Source: Sporosarcina gallistercoris (GTDB lineage Bacteria; Bacillota; Bacilli; Bacillales_A; Planococcaceae). Taken from it: a stretch of DNA of 64,000 bases. Positions 42,937-51,325 of this stretch are shown here, piece after piece; the stretch's first letter is position 1; each line of letters opens with the position of its first letter. The position numbers were made by a program, and so were the translations under genes. The notes under the pieces are model-generated. The model ran no database searches, had not been told where the DNA came from, and was given only the letters and a program-made list of their open reading frames with translations. The stretch covers positions 146,520 through 210,519 of the forward strand of contig NZ_JACSQY010000004.1 in assembly GCF_014836415.1 (NCBI RefSeq), read 5' to 3'.

Positions 42937-43779
42937 TCATTCAAATTTGCCGTCTCGGTAATCTTGGTACGCTTGAACAATTTCTTCATCTGAATTCATA
43001 ACAAATGGGCCGCGCGCGACGACTTTTTCGCCAATTGGTTGTCCAGCATATAAAAGAACACGCAGTTTTTCTGTTGCATGAATGGTCACTTCAGTCTGTT
43101 CTGTATCCGCTGTGCCTTCGAGCCAGAGGACTTGCCCTTCTTTGCCAACTGTTTGGTCTTTTCCAAACTCACCTTGACCCTCTATTATATAAAGGAATCC
43201 GTTATAACTTCCTGGTAGGTCTTGCGTAATCGTCTCACCTGCATCGACAAGACACTCGACCATCGTAACAGGTACGTGATTTTCCGTAGCAGCGGTTACA
43301 TTCCTTGAAGAACCAGAGAACACACGGATGGTTGCCCCCTCTTCCTGACGAATCGGCATATCCTGTGCACGCATATTTTGATAGCGCGGCTCAGTCATTT
43401 TTTTATCGTTCGGCAGATTGATCCATAATTGCAAGGAACGAACGGTGTCACCAACAGCCGGATCTTCTGTATGAAGGATTCCTCTTCCCGCAGTCATCCA
43501 CTGGACATCCCCAGGCAGTAATTCTCCGCCTCCGGTTTTATTATCCGAATGCTCTAGCTTGCCTTCAATAACATATGTCACTGTTTCTATACCACGATGT
43601 GGGTGCATACCAAATGTCCCACGTTCAAAAAAGTCTTCCGCCATCAATAGGAAAGGGTCCACGTCCGCCCAATTACCTGGTTCAATAACCAATCCAGCTT
43701 TATGTGTCGGCGAATTTTCTTGAAACACTACAGTTTTTACACTTCTAATGCCTCTTCTTACTACATTTTCTTCACTCAA
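42937..43779 (-). CDS. pirin family protein
   Basis: A 280-residue bicupin. The N-terminal metal-binding pirin motif is M-H-P-H-R-G-I-E-T-V-T-Y near residue 58, followed by the second His and Glu in R-G-I-L-H-T-E near 100. Bacterial pirins are iron proteins, some with quercetinase activity and some acting as redox-linked regulators. The start is TTG behind GGGGGA (the codon overlaps no better ATG). Single gene; the 43780-44110 gap upstream contains a decayed sequence similar to 51147-51189. Confidence 0.88.
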   Translation of the reverse strand: MSEENVVRRGIRSVKTVVFQENSPTHKAGLVIEPGNWADVDPFLLMAEDFFERGTFGMHPHRGIETVTYVIEGKLEHSDNKTGGGELLPGDVQWMTAGRGILHTEDPAVGDTVRSLQLWINLPNDKKMTEPRYQNMRAQDMPIRQEEGATIRVFSGSSRNVTAATENHVPVTMVECLVDAGETITQDLPGSYNGFLYIIEGQGEFGKDQTVGKEGQVLWLEGTADTEQTEVTIHATEKLRVLLYAGQPIGEKVVARGPFVMNSDEEIVQAYQDYRDGKFE

Positions 43780-43965
43780 TGTAAATCCCCCTTATTGTTT
43801 TGAAGACCTTATTTTTTCGCATCATAGTATTAGTATGAAACAAATCATCCTATTTAGTAAGTACGCACTTTTATGTGGCATAGTATACAAATAGATACTA
43901 TCGGAAATCCTTAGGAAAATTGTAATTGAATCATGCAGAGTGGATATAGCATTAGGAATCATGGC

Positions 43966-44033
43966 GGATTTAGTTCAGGTCAAAGGCAGTCCACGCAGTA
44001 AGAACTTGGAGTGCCTGGGAACGGAACGATAGC
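43966..44033 (+). pseudogene. decayed copy of the small ORF at 50995-51249
   Basis: GGATTTAGTTCAGGTCAAAG and about 25 further bases align with 51147-51189 at most positions, and the frame reads D-L-V-Q-V-K-x-S-P-R-S-K-N against D-L-V-H-V-K-D-I-P-S-S-K-N. No start or full frame remains. The rest of 43780-44110 shows nothing recognisable. Confidence 0.4.
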
Positions 44034-44110
44034 GTTTGTTTCTACAATCACGGAATTTTGAGAACCCGTTAGTATGTGTTATACCAACACTTCATTCTAG
44101 TTAGTTATTA

Positions 44111-44680
44111 TCATAATGCACTAAGCCGTAGTTCATAAAAATACTGAACAGCTGGATGCTTCGACTTCACCTGCTCGGTCATGTTTAAAATTCGTTTTTT
44201 TCCAACCCGCCTGTCCATCAAAGCGAGAATATTCAACAGGATATCATCGCTTTCTATGCTCTCCTCTATAGGGGTGGATAAAAACTTATTAGCTACAACG
44301 ACAAAATTGGATTTACTTAAGGTGGACTGCGCTGACAGAAGCTCCTTTGCACAAACTGAAGATTTTCTCCCCCTTGCAATCACTTCCAAACGATCCTCAG
44401 GAACCATCCCCTTGGTTTCTTTCCTAATCGCTTCAATTTCCTCATTGCTGATTGGAATTTGTATATTTGAATCGTTCTTAATTTCCAGCTCCGTTTGATA
44501 CCACTTAATGGAGGTGCTTGTATCATTCATATTCAATACATTCTTTTTATCTACCGCAATATAACAATTTCCTGCTTTATCCGGTAAATACCGGTAGCTG
44601 CTTGCACGGTATTCAACCCTACCCGTTAATGCAGGACTGAGAAAGCTCTCCAGATTTTTCTTCAGTTTGCTCCAGCTCAT
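44111..44680 (-). CDS. conserved hypothetical (SF0329-like) protein
   Basis: A 189-residue cytosolic protein opening MSWSKLKKNLESFLSPALTG and continuing with R-Y-L-P-D-K-A-G-x-C-Y-I and L-N-M-N-D. I recall very similar proteins annotated only as SF0329 family; no function is known. The second half is helical and charged. AAGGAGA lies 6 bases before the ATG. It is a single-gene unit; both sides are gene-poor. Confidence in the gene is good, in the family name moderate. Confidence 0.75.
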   Translation of the reverse strand: MSWSKLKKNLESFLSPALTGRVEYRASSYRYLPDKAGNCYIAVDKKNVLNMNDTSTSIKWYQTELEIKNDSNIQIPISNEEIEAIRKETKGMVPEDRLEVIARGRKSSVCAKELLSAQSTLSKSNFVVVANKFLSTPIEESIESDDILLNILALMDRRVGKKRILNMTEQVKSKHPAVQYFYELRLSAL

Positions 44681-44871
44681 GTAATTCTCCTTAATTTTTA
44701 TAGTTTAAATATTCATTGAGGCAGTGGTTCTATTCTCCATACTACTATAATTATCACATCGATCGTACGCCATACAAAGTTTAGATGTGACTTGAATTTC
44801 TGATCTATTGATAATAGTTAACGAATGAAACACTAACTTGTCTAACTTCATGTTACCCAAGAAATGAAAAA

Positions 44872-44910
44872 GAAGCTTCTCAAAAGTTTGCACAACTCAT
44901 GAGAGGCTTC
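44872..44910 (-). terminator. terminator-like hairpin without an obvious gene
   Basis: GAAGCTTCTCA / TGAGAGGCTTC with one G-T pair, followed on the minus strand by TTTTTCATTT. No intact minus-strand gene lies upstream of it, so it may be a leftover of a lost gene. The 44681-45249 gap otherwise holds the 88-bp repeat. Confidence 0.5.
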
Positions 44911-44973
44911 GATAACTTCCTCCCCAACATGCCTCGCTTCTTTGACGCTGTATTTTCAGCTGTATTGAGACCT

Positions 44974-45061
44974 GTGAGTACTTGCGCAAGAAATTATTTT
45001 ACTTGTTTCAACAATCATGGATGTTTAAACATTCGTGATTGTTTGTTGCATATGTACCCCC
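44974..45061. repeat. 88-bp interspersed repeat, copy A (left of bdhA)
   Basis: Aligns without gaps to 46571-46658; the last 40 bases are nearly identical (TTTAAACATTCGTGATTGTT is shared exactly). An internal palindrome, ATGTTTAAACAT, lies in a longer stem (AACAATCA against TGATTGTT). The copy ends in GTACCCCC. Confidence 0.85.
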
Positions 45062-45249
45062 ACATTCTTTCCACTTACACAAAACGACGAGCAAATACCC
45101 TTTTTCTGCACAAAAACCTTTTAGTCACGAGTTAAAAGCTTTACTAGGCAATTCAATACACTTCTCAACTAATAGGAGTATAATAATTTATAAGAGATAT
45201 CCATAATTTAGATACCTCAAAATATAAGTGAATGAGGAGTGGCTTTATT

Positions 45250-46299
45250 ATGAAAGCAGCTGTATGGTACGGGGAAAAAGATATTAGAATTGAAGAAAAA
45301 GAGTTGAAAGCGTTAAAAGAAAATGAAGTAACGGTGCGCGTGGCGTGGGCTGGTATTTGTGGTAGTGATCTACATGAATATCAAGAAGGGCCTGTCTTTG
45401 TGCCGACCGAGAAAGCAGATCCATTAACAGGCGAAATAGCACCTTTAATCATGGGACATGAATTCGCGGGCGTTATTGAAAAAGTCGGCACACAAGTAAC
45501 CAAGTTTAAAGTAGGTGATCGCGTTGCTATCAATCCTACAATAACATACGGCAATAAACCAGAAGATGTAGATGCTTATGACGGCTTCAGTTTTATTGGC
45601 TTACACGGAGATGGTGGATTTACAAGTTTCGCAAATGCTCCAGAACACAATGTTTACCTTTTACCAGAAACATTAAGCTTACAAGACGGCGCATTAATAG
45701 AACCAATGGCAGTCGCTGTACAAGCTGTTAAGGAAGGTCAACTTCAATTCGGAGATACTGTAGCTATTTTTGGTGCAGGGCCAATCGGATTATTAACTGT
45801 AATTGCTGCAAAAGCTGCTGGCGCAAGTAAAATCATCGTGTTGGATTTATCAGAAACACGTCTTGAAAAAGCAAAAGAATTAGGTGCAACACATATCGTT
45901 AACTCGGGTAACAGCAATGCAGTAGAAGCTATTCGTGCAATTGTCCCAGAAGGTGTAGATGTAGCATTTGAAGTTGCGGGTGTTGCACCAACATTTACCG
46001 ACGCAATCGGTGCAACAAAAGCACGTGGTATGATGGTCATTGTATCCATCTTTGCAAGACCAATTGAATGGAATCCAATCCAATTGACAAACACCGGAGT
46101 TAAAATCACATCATCCATTGCCTATACACCAACTACATTCCAACAAACTGTGGACTTAATGGGCACAGGTCAATTACAACCGCAAGGAATTATCACATCT
46201 CAAATTCAATTGGATGATATCGTCGAAAAAGGATTCGAAGCTTTAACAATTGATAAAACACAAGCGAAAATTCTTGTTGAATTGAGCGGAGAAAAATAA
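45250..46299 (+). CDS. bdhA: 2,3-butanediol dehydrogenase, zinc type
   Basis: A 349-residue medium-chain zinc dehydrogenase. It starts MKAAVWYGEKDIRIEEKELK and shows the catalytic-zinc C-G-S-D-L-H-E-Y near residue 37, G-H-E-F-A-G-V near 71 and the Rossmann G-A-G-P-I-G-L-L near 179. The structural-zinc cysteine cluster is absent. The motifs resemble BdhA, which interconverts acetoin and butanediol with NAD(H); other polyol dehydrogenases are possible. GAGGAG lies 10 bases before the ATG. The gene is flanked on both sides by copies of the 88-bp repeat. Confidence 0.88.
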   Translation: MKAAVWYGEKDIRIEEKELKALKENEVTVRVAWAGICGSDLHEYQEGPVFVPTEKADPLTGEIAPLIMGHEFAGVIEKVGTQVTKFKVGDRVAINPTITYGNKPEDVDAYDGFSFIGLHGDGGFTSFANAPEHNVYLLPETLSLQDGALIEPMAVAVQAVKEGQLQFGDTVAIFGAGPIGLLTVIAAKAAGASKIIVLDLSETRLEKAKELGATHIVNSGNSNAVEAIRAIVPEGVDVAFEVAGVAPTFTDAIGATKARGMMVIVSIFARPIEWNPIQLTNTGVKITSSIAYTPTTFQQTVDLMGTGQLQPQGIITSQIQLDDIVEKGFEALTIDKTQAKILVELSGEK

Positions 46300-46431
46300 T
46301 CGGAAAATAAAACACGTCTATCAATCAACTTGCATAAATAACAGGCAAGCAAAGGTTGAACCCCCATTTTCAATTGTCTATTTCCTGTTTACTTTCTACA
46401 AAATAGTCAAGAAATCGTTGTCGAGAAACGG

Positions 46432-46473
46432 GAGTGTTTAGAATTGACTTTGTCATTTCTAAACACTCTTTTT
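46432..46473 (+). terminator. terminator downstream of bdhA
   Basis: Perfect 12-bp stem GAGTGTTTAGAA / TTCTAAACACTC with a 13-base loop and TTTTT directly after. Confidence 0.88.
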
Positions 46474-46570
46474 GGCAATAAAACTCAATTGTGATTATGC
46501 GGATAGCAGTGTTAAAAAAACTTAGAGTGAGGAACAAATTAATAAAAAAGAGTCGGTTTCCCATCGAATG

Positions 46571-46658
46571 GAGAGTACCTGCACACGAAAATATTGTGTT
46601 TGTTCTAACAACACCGGATATTTAAACATTCGTGATTGTTTGTTGTACAGGTACCCCC
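46571..46658. repeat. 88-bp interspersed repeat, copy B (right of bdhA)
   Basis: Same length and register as 44974-45061, in the same orientation. Its ends, GTACCTGCACA and TGTACAGGTAC, are a nearly perfect inverted pair, so the whole element can fold into one hairpin. The related words GTACCTGTGCA and TGCACAGGTAC recur at 49331-49374. Confidence 0.87.
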
Positions 46659-46683
46659 ATAATAAATTAGACACGCGTCAATT

Positions 46684-46794
46684 TTGAATAACTTCTATAT
46701 ATTATTCCTAGTTACAGGGACACTGGCTTTGAGTCCATTATTAATTAAAAACTATAAACGAGTAACTTATTGGATTTTGTTAGTATTATTGTAG
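46684..46794 (+). other. possible remnant of a small hydrophobic ORF
   Basis: A TTG-initiated frame of 36 codons reads as a hydrophobic segment, a short basic turn (I-K-N-Y-K-R) and a second hydrophobic segment, then stops. No ribosome site is evident. It may be a decayed membrane protein gene or chance. Nothing else is seen in 46795-47098 except the hairpin at 46921. Confidence 0.2.
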
Positions 46795-46920
46795 TTTATG
46801 TTTTTGGTTATAACTTTTTCGTCCATTTTAATAATGTTTAGAATTATTCCTGATGTACAAATGTCAATGATATAATGTATACCTCAAATCTAATTACGCT
46901 GGATTATTATAATGAAGAAA

Positions 46921-46962
46921 GCAGTAGAATGTCAGATTACCAGACATTCTACTGCTCTTTTG
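46921..46962 (+). terminator. strong hairpin terminator, orphan
   Basis: Perfect 13-bp stem GCAGTAGAATGTC / GACATTCTACTGC with a 9-base loop and CTCTTTTGTTT after it. No intact plus-strand gene precedes it. Confidence 0.75.
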
Positions 46963-47098
46963 TTTCTTATTTATCGGCTTATGGTTCAAGATTAATTAAT
47001 CCACTATCGAGGACAATTCTGGAATAAGGACTGTGCCGCTAAAGGGCCAAATTGCTGTCCTAATTTCACTTGACGATTCAAAAAGGAGATGTTATAAG

Positions 47099-47338
47099 AT
47101 GTTTCAGAATAAATATTCTAATTACAAAAAGTACTTTTGGAAAAGATTTATTATCTTGTTTATTCCAATTTTCACTATCGATGTGATTTCCGAGCCTTAT
47201 ATATCTAATAACCCCTTTTTTGAACTTGAAGATTATGGAGCTTTTATATTCTTTTCATTATGTTACGCTCTTGTTTTGGGTGGAATATCAGCCTTCATCG
47301 TTTCATTTACTTGGAGACTAAAACTATCAAAACAGTAG
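47099..47338 (+). CDS. small two-span membrane protein, unknown
   Basis: A 79-residue protein with two hydrophobic helices at about residues 15-30 and 43-66 joined by an acidic loop (N-P-F-F-E-L-E-D-Y). AAAGGAGA lies 9 bases before the ATG at 47099, so the longer frame from 47033 is not used. The N-terminus is basic (K-Y-S-N-Y-K-K-Y-F-W-K-R), suggesting it stays inside. The family is not recognised. It is AT-rich and isolated in a gene-poor region, which suggests acquired DNA. Confidence 0.6.
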   Translation: MFQNKYSNYKKYFWKRFIILFIPIFTIDVISEPYISNNPFFELEDYGAFIFFSLCYALVLGGISAFIVSFTWRLKLSKQ

Positions 47339-47679
47339 TTCATACGTTTAAAAAATGTTTTAATTAACCGCTGTAATTATTTGATAAGCGATTATGATTA
47401 TACCGTAATCGGGCCATTTTAATATATTAGATGGTAACTATGAAAATAAATTTACCCCCCCAAACACTTTAGGTTATTTTACTCCGAGTAGTAAATTACA
47501 CTGATGAAGGAGATCTAGTTATTCATGACTTAAACTATTCCAACTATAAGATAACCTCGACAATCGATAGAAGAGCTGATGAATTAAAGAAACGCCGCCT
47601 GTGCAACGTACAATCCGGACACGATTTGGAATTGCTTTGGAGTTGGGTCTTACACAGACGACTTGTATTGAAGGAATCG
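47339..47679. other. gene-poor region with possible coding remnant
   Basis: A plus-strand frame at about 47498-47686 is open for some 60 codons (around D-L-N-Y-S-N-Y-K-I-T) but lacks a clear start and resembles nothing I know. I see no RNA gene or terminator for the pyridoxamine kinase here. Confidence 0.3.
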
Positions 47680-48525
47680 TTACAGTAGCATCCGCAAATG
47701 CGATTCAAAGTTTACGCCGGCCTCTGTTGGAATCCGCTCTTCAGATGTAGACTGGATTGCGGCAGTTAAAAACTTCTCTGCAAGCTCCATGGTCTCTACG
47801 GGATTCTGACCGCGCATCAACCCGCCCATCATGACAGAGGCAAACAGATCACCCGTTCCGGAATAACTCTTTCCGTTATATTCTTGAAGTCTGTGATACG
47901 AGCTGGCGCCGTCGATGTATAGGTTACCGACGAGTCTTGTTCCTGAATGGGCAGGTGGATTCAAACCGGTAATGATGACTTTGGCGTTAGTGTCTGACTG
48001 CAGCTGCCGGCCAGCGTCTTCAAGGGTAGCTACATAATCCTCAACCGTGCGATACGTTTGCAGTTTGTCATACGAGAGACCTGTCAATAAACAACATTCT
48101 GTCACATTCGGTGTAATGACATCTGCACGCTTTACCAGTTCCTCCATATAGCCCGTCAACTCTCCAGTAAACACATCATACATCTGTCCCCTGTCACCCA
48201 TTACCGGATCCACGAGAAGCGTTGTCTCTTCCTGATAGAATGTATGTAAAAAAGAAAAAATATTTTCAATCTGCTCTTTTCCTGTCACAAACCCCGTATG
48301 AATCCCATCGAACGTAGCGCCCATCTTGTGCCACTCGTCTGTGAAATGAGTCATCTTCTCGGTTAAATCTTCACAAAAATAGCTCGGATACTCTGTCTGG
48401 GACGTTAAAATGGCAGTCGGCAGAGGCACTGCCTGCACCCCCATGACCGATAACACCGGGATGGCCGCTGTAAGCGAGCACTTTCCAAAGGAAGACATAT
48501 CCTGGATGATCGCAACTTTTTTCAA
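47680..48525 (-). CDS. pdxK: pyridoxamine/pyridoxal kinase, PdxK type
   Basis: A 281-residue ribokinase-fold kinase of the PdxK/PdxY type. It starts KKVAIIQDMSSFGKCSLTAA after TTG, with D-P-V-M-G-D near residue 112, T-P-N-V-T-E near 141 and the anion-hole S-G-T-G-D-L near 225 with the catalytic Asp. It phosphorylates vitamin B6 vitamers. TTG at 48525 is 8 bases behind GGTGGGGG; the GTG four codons earlier overlaps that site. It is divergent from an ECF S-component gene, which strengthens a B6 salvage role for both. Confidence 0.87.
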   Translation of the reverse strand: MKKVAIIQDMSSFGKCSLTAAIPVLSVMGVQAVPLPTAILTSQTEYPSYFCEDLTEKMTHFTDEWHKMGATFDGIHTGFVTGKEQIENIFSFLHTFYQEETTLLVDPVMGDRGQMYDVFTGELTGYMEELVKRADVITPNVTECCLLTGLSYDKLQTYRTVEDYVATLEDAGRQLQSDTNAKVIITGLNPPAHSGTRLVGNLYIDGASSYHRLQEYNGKSYSGTGDLFASVMMGGLMRGQNPVETMELAEKFLTAAIQSTSEERIPTEAGVNFESHLRMLL

Positions 48526-48726
48526 TAAATCCCCCACCTAACTCTTCGATACATTCATTTCTCCAATCGTACCATAAGAAAGGGAAACCACGTATACCGC
48601 AAATCTCAATTTCCTCCTCTTCCCACTGACCTCTAACACTTTAATCAAACTGACACTTTTATGATGGTCAGTCATTCAGTAAAATAAGAATTATCAACAT
48701 TCGATAACGCGAGGAGATGGTTCCCC

Positions 48727-49278
48727 ATGCAAACGGCACAACGCCATACATTAACCCACATGCGCACGAACACGATGGATTTAGTGCTGACAGCTATCCT
48801 GTCGACCATTGTATTACTGTCCACAGTCTTCATTAACATCAAGCTCCCCATCGGACAAGGCGGCCTCATCCATTTAGGGACAGCAGCGCTTTTCACCGTT
48901 GCCATTCTATTCGGCCCTAAAAAGGGAGCGCTTGCTGGAGCGATCGGGATGGGCATGTTCGATATTTTTGGCGGCTGGATGATCTGGGCGCCCACGACAA
49001 TCATCGCGCGTGCCTTGCAAGGCTACATCGTCGGAAAAATCGCATGGTCGAATGGCCAACGAGGAGAAAACACCCTACTCAACATCCTGGCAGCCGTTGC
49101 ATCCATACCGGTTATGCTCGCCGTGTACTACATCGGGCAAGCCATCATGTACAACAATTGGGCGGCACCCCTCGCATCCATCCCAGGAGACCTCATTCAA
49201 TGCGGGGTCGGGTTGCTGATTGCCATCCCGCTGTCCGTCGCTTTGAAAAAAACTCCCTTCTTCCGGAAGAAATTTTAA
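48727..49278 (+). CDS. ECF transporter S component, probably for vitamin B6
   Basis: A 183-residue membrane protein with about six helices and the small-S-component layout: A-x-L-S-T-I-V near residue 24, I-x-L-P-I-G-Q-G-G-L-I-H-L-G near 38 and G-P-K-K-G-A-L-A-G-A-I-G near 62. It binds a vitamin and works with a shared ECF energising module encoded elsewhere. HmpT and PdxU-type components are its closest recalled relatives; adjacency to the B6 kinase points to pyridoxine or pyridoxamine. GAGGAG lies 10 bases before the ATG. Confidence 0.85.
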   Translation: MQTAQRHTLTHMRTNTMDLVLTAILSTIVLLSTVFINIKLPIGQGGLIHLGTAALFTVAILFGPKKGALAGAIGMGMFDIFGGWMIWAPTTIIARALQGYIVGKIAWSNGQRGENTLLNILAAVASIPVMLAVYYIGQAIMYNNWAAPLASIPGDLIQCGVGLLIAIPLSVALKKTPFFRKKF

Positions 49279-49281
49279 TGG

Positions 49282-49327
49282 AAAAAGCAGCAAAGACAAG
49301 CCACTGGCTCTCTTTGCTGCTTTTTTT
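49282..49327 (+). terminator. rho-independent terminator
   Basis: AAAAAGCAGCAAAGA pairs with TCTTTGCTGCTTTTT, with an inner AGCC / GGCT, and a run of seven T follows. It ends the S-component transcript. Confidence 0.92.
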
Positions 49328-49330
49328 CAG

Positions 49331-49374
49331 GTACCTGTGCATAAAACATTCATGAGTGTTTTATGCACAGGTAC
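49331..49374. repeat. palindromic repeat related to the 88-bp elements
   Basis: Perfect 18-bp arms, GTACCTGTGCATAAAACA and its complement, around TTCATGAG. The tips GTACCTG and CAGGTAC are shared with the 88-bp element at 46571 and the fragment at 53597. It may also terminate the minus-strand gene next to it. Confidence 0.8.
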
Positions 49375-49377
49375 TTT

Positions 49378-50310
49378 TCACTTAATCGTAATGACAATTT
49401 TGCCTTTTGCATGATGTGTTGCACTTAAATCGTGTGCTTCACGCAATCCTTTTTCTGTTAACGGGAATGTATGACCGATATGTGGTTTAACTTTTCCTTT
49501 TTCCATCAGTTCCCCAAGTTCTGCGAGTTGTTTCCCATTCGGATTCAGCCATAATGATTTCGCGGTAATGCCATTCGCTTTTGCTTTCTCAGCATTTGGC
49601 TCACCTGCGATTGAAACGAGACGACCACCTTTTTTCACGACGTCTAAGCTCTTCTCTAAAATTTCACCGCCCATAGTATCCACTACCAAGTCAACGTCCT
49701 TTACAACATCTGCAAAATCAGTGCTTTTATAATCAATGAATTCATCCACACCGAGCTCTTTCAAAAACGCTTCATTTTTACTGCTTGCCGTAGAAAAAAC
49801 GGTTGCTCCAAAGCTTTTGGCAATCTGTATGGCATAGCTGCCCACACCACCAGATCCCACATGGATGAGAACCTTATCTCCTTTTTTCACTTGTCCAAAG
49901 TCTACAAGACATTGCCAAGCCGTCAAACCTGCCAACGGAACGGAGGCTGCTTCTTCAAAGCTAAGATGATCTGGCTTTAACGCCACTAAGTCTTCGTCGA
50001 CCGCCACATACTCGCTGTATGTTCCATTTTCCATGGCAGGACGCGCGAATACAGCATCCCCCTTTTTGAACTGAGTGACCTTACTTCCGACTTCACTGAC
50101 GATCCCCGCTGCATCCCAACCTAAAATCAACGGAAATTCAAAAGGCATCGCGTCTTTCATATAGCCCTCCCGTACTTTCCAGTCAATCGGATTAATTGAA
50201 GTGGCATGCATTTCAATTAATACTTGCTGATCTTGTATCTCCGGTTTAGGAAGGTCTTTCTCTACCAACTGTTCCGAACCGCCATATTGCTCAATTACGA
50301 TTGCTTTCAT
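49378..50310 (-). CDS. zinc-less quinone/NADPH oxidoreductase (MDR family)
   Basis: A 310-residue medium-chain reductase without zinc ligands. It starts MKAIVIEQYGGSEQLVEKDL and has D-W-K-V-R-E-G near residue 41, L-I-L-G-W-D-A-A-G near 57 and the NADPH motif G-S-G-G-V-G-S-Y-A near 146. This matches quinone oxidoreductase-like proteins that reduce quinones or enones. The 75-residue upstream extension of the frame is dismissed, because GAAGGAG lies 10 bases before this ATG. Single gene. Confidence 0.88.
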   Translation of the reverse strand: MKAIVIEQYGGSEQLVEKDLPKPEIQDQQVLIEMHATSINPIDWKVREGYMKDAMPFEFPLILGWDAAGIVSEVGSKVTQFKKGDAVFARPAMENGTYSEYVAVDEDLVALKPDHLSFEEAASVPLAGLTAWQCLVDFGQVKKGDKVLIHVGSGGVGSYAIQIAKSFGATVFSTASSKNEAFLKELGVDEFIDYKSTDFADVVKDVDLVVDTMGGEILEKSLDVVKKGGRLVSIAGEPNAEKAKANGITAKSLWLNPNGKQLAELGELMEKGKVKPHIGHTFPLTEKGLREAHDLSATHHAKGKIVITIK

Positions 50311-51325
50311 TTCAGACACACTCCTTCTGATTATTACTCTTAAATGATTTTGTAACATGTACTTCCCATAATCTATACCCTGGATCACTTGTCTCAATCG
50401 GGGAGGCGAATGATTTACGGCTTTTGCCTGGTAAGATTCGAACATTGTTAGGGATTGTTTTGGAGTTGTGTCTTTCGCAGGCAGACATTTGATGGAATGG
50501 GATTGTAGGAAAATATTAGTTCCGATCATAATCATACAGATGATACTACATTCAGTTTTGTAAACAAAGTGATTTCGTTCCTTATTAATCCCACTTTTTT
50601 AATCAGGAAGATCGCAATAGTAAAGTGTAGTGTAGACAGATGCAGTGGCTGAACACGTACGGTAAATTGTCAGCATGGCAGGTTGCTCATTTCTTAATGT
50701 TTTAAGGAATAGTCACACTATATCTGACTTAACAATAATACGCAGTTCTCCTTTACTTTATATGCTGCACATTTCAACTTTCCGTGTTTTTCTGATACGG
50801 CCAGCTCTGACTCTAAGACGCAGGTCATCAGCACTCCATAGAAGAAAAAATTAAAGTTAGATTTCGAGAGATTGATCTCTCTTTATCTGGCTAGACTACT
50901 ATAAAACTAGTAGTGAAGATATTAGTTCATCTAAATCTCGACTCATTACTTGGCTTATATTCTTGAAATAAAAAAGAAAATCTAAGCTGAATGAGTGCTC
51001 AATAGAAGTCTGACATATGTAAAGCCGAGCGTTTATAGATTGAAAATGAATTTAAAAGGTGAATGCTATAGTCAATCTGCAGGAAAAATTATTAACAAAA
51101 TTACAGCACAAGTAATTTATGAACTAAATGAACAGTATGTAGTCTTGGATTTAGTTCATGTCAAAGACATCCCAAGCAGTAAGAATTACTTCTTAGTGAT
51201 AGAACTTTCCATCTATAGAAAAGAGACACCCTCAAAGGAGTGCCTTTAGTTTTCTTTCTTATTCTTCAATGAGTACATGATTCCATTCTTATAATGTAAA
51301 ATAGATCTAGTAAAACCTTTTAAAA
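50311..51325. other. gene-poor region with one doubtful ORF
   Basis: About 1 kb of AT-rich DNA. I see a small hairpin GAGAGATTGATCTCTC at 50866-50881 followed by TTTATC, and the ORF at 50995. No RNA gene or repeat element is evident. Confidence 0.4.
50995..51249 (+). CDS. doubtful small ORF, part repeated elsewhere
   Basis: An 84-codon frame beginning at GTG with no good ribosome site. The middle reads V-Y-R-L-K-M-N-L-K-G-E-C-Y and later L-D-L-V-H-V-K-D-I-P-S-S-K-N-Y. It has a mixed strand pattern but no family I recognise. A decayed second copy of its last third lies at 43966. That similarity could reflect a real protein family or a non-coding repeat; the lack of translation signals favours a remnant. 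Confidence 0.3.
   Translation: MLNRSLTYVKPSVYRLKMNLKGECYSQSAGKIINKITAQVIYELNEQYVVLDLVHVKDIPSSKNYFLVIELSIYRKETPSKECL

Noticed and set aside
44899..45135. 78-codon plus-strand frame left of bdhA
   Set aside because: Runs through the 88-bp repeat and lacks translation signals.
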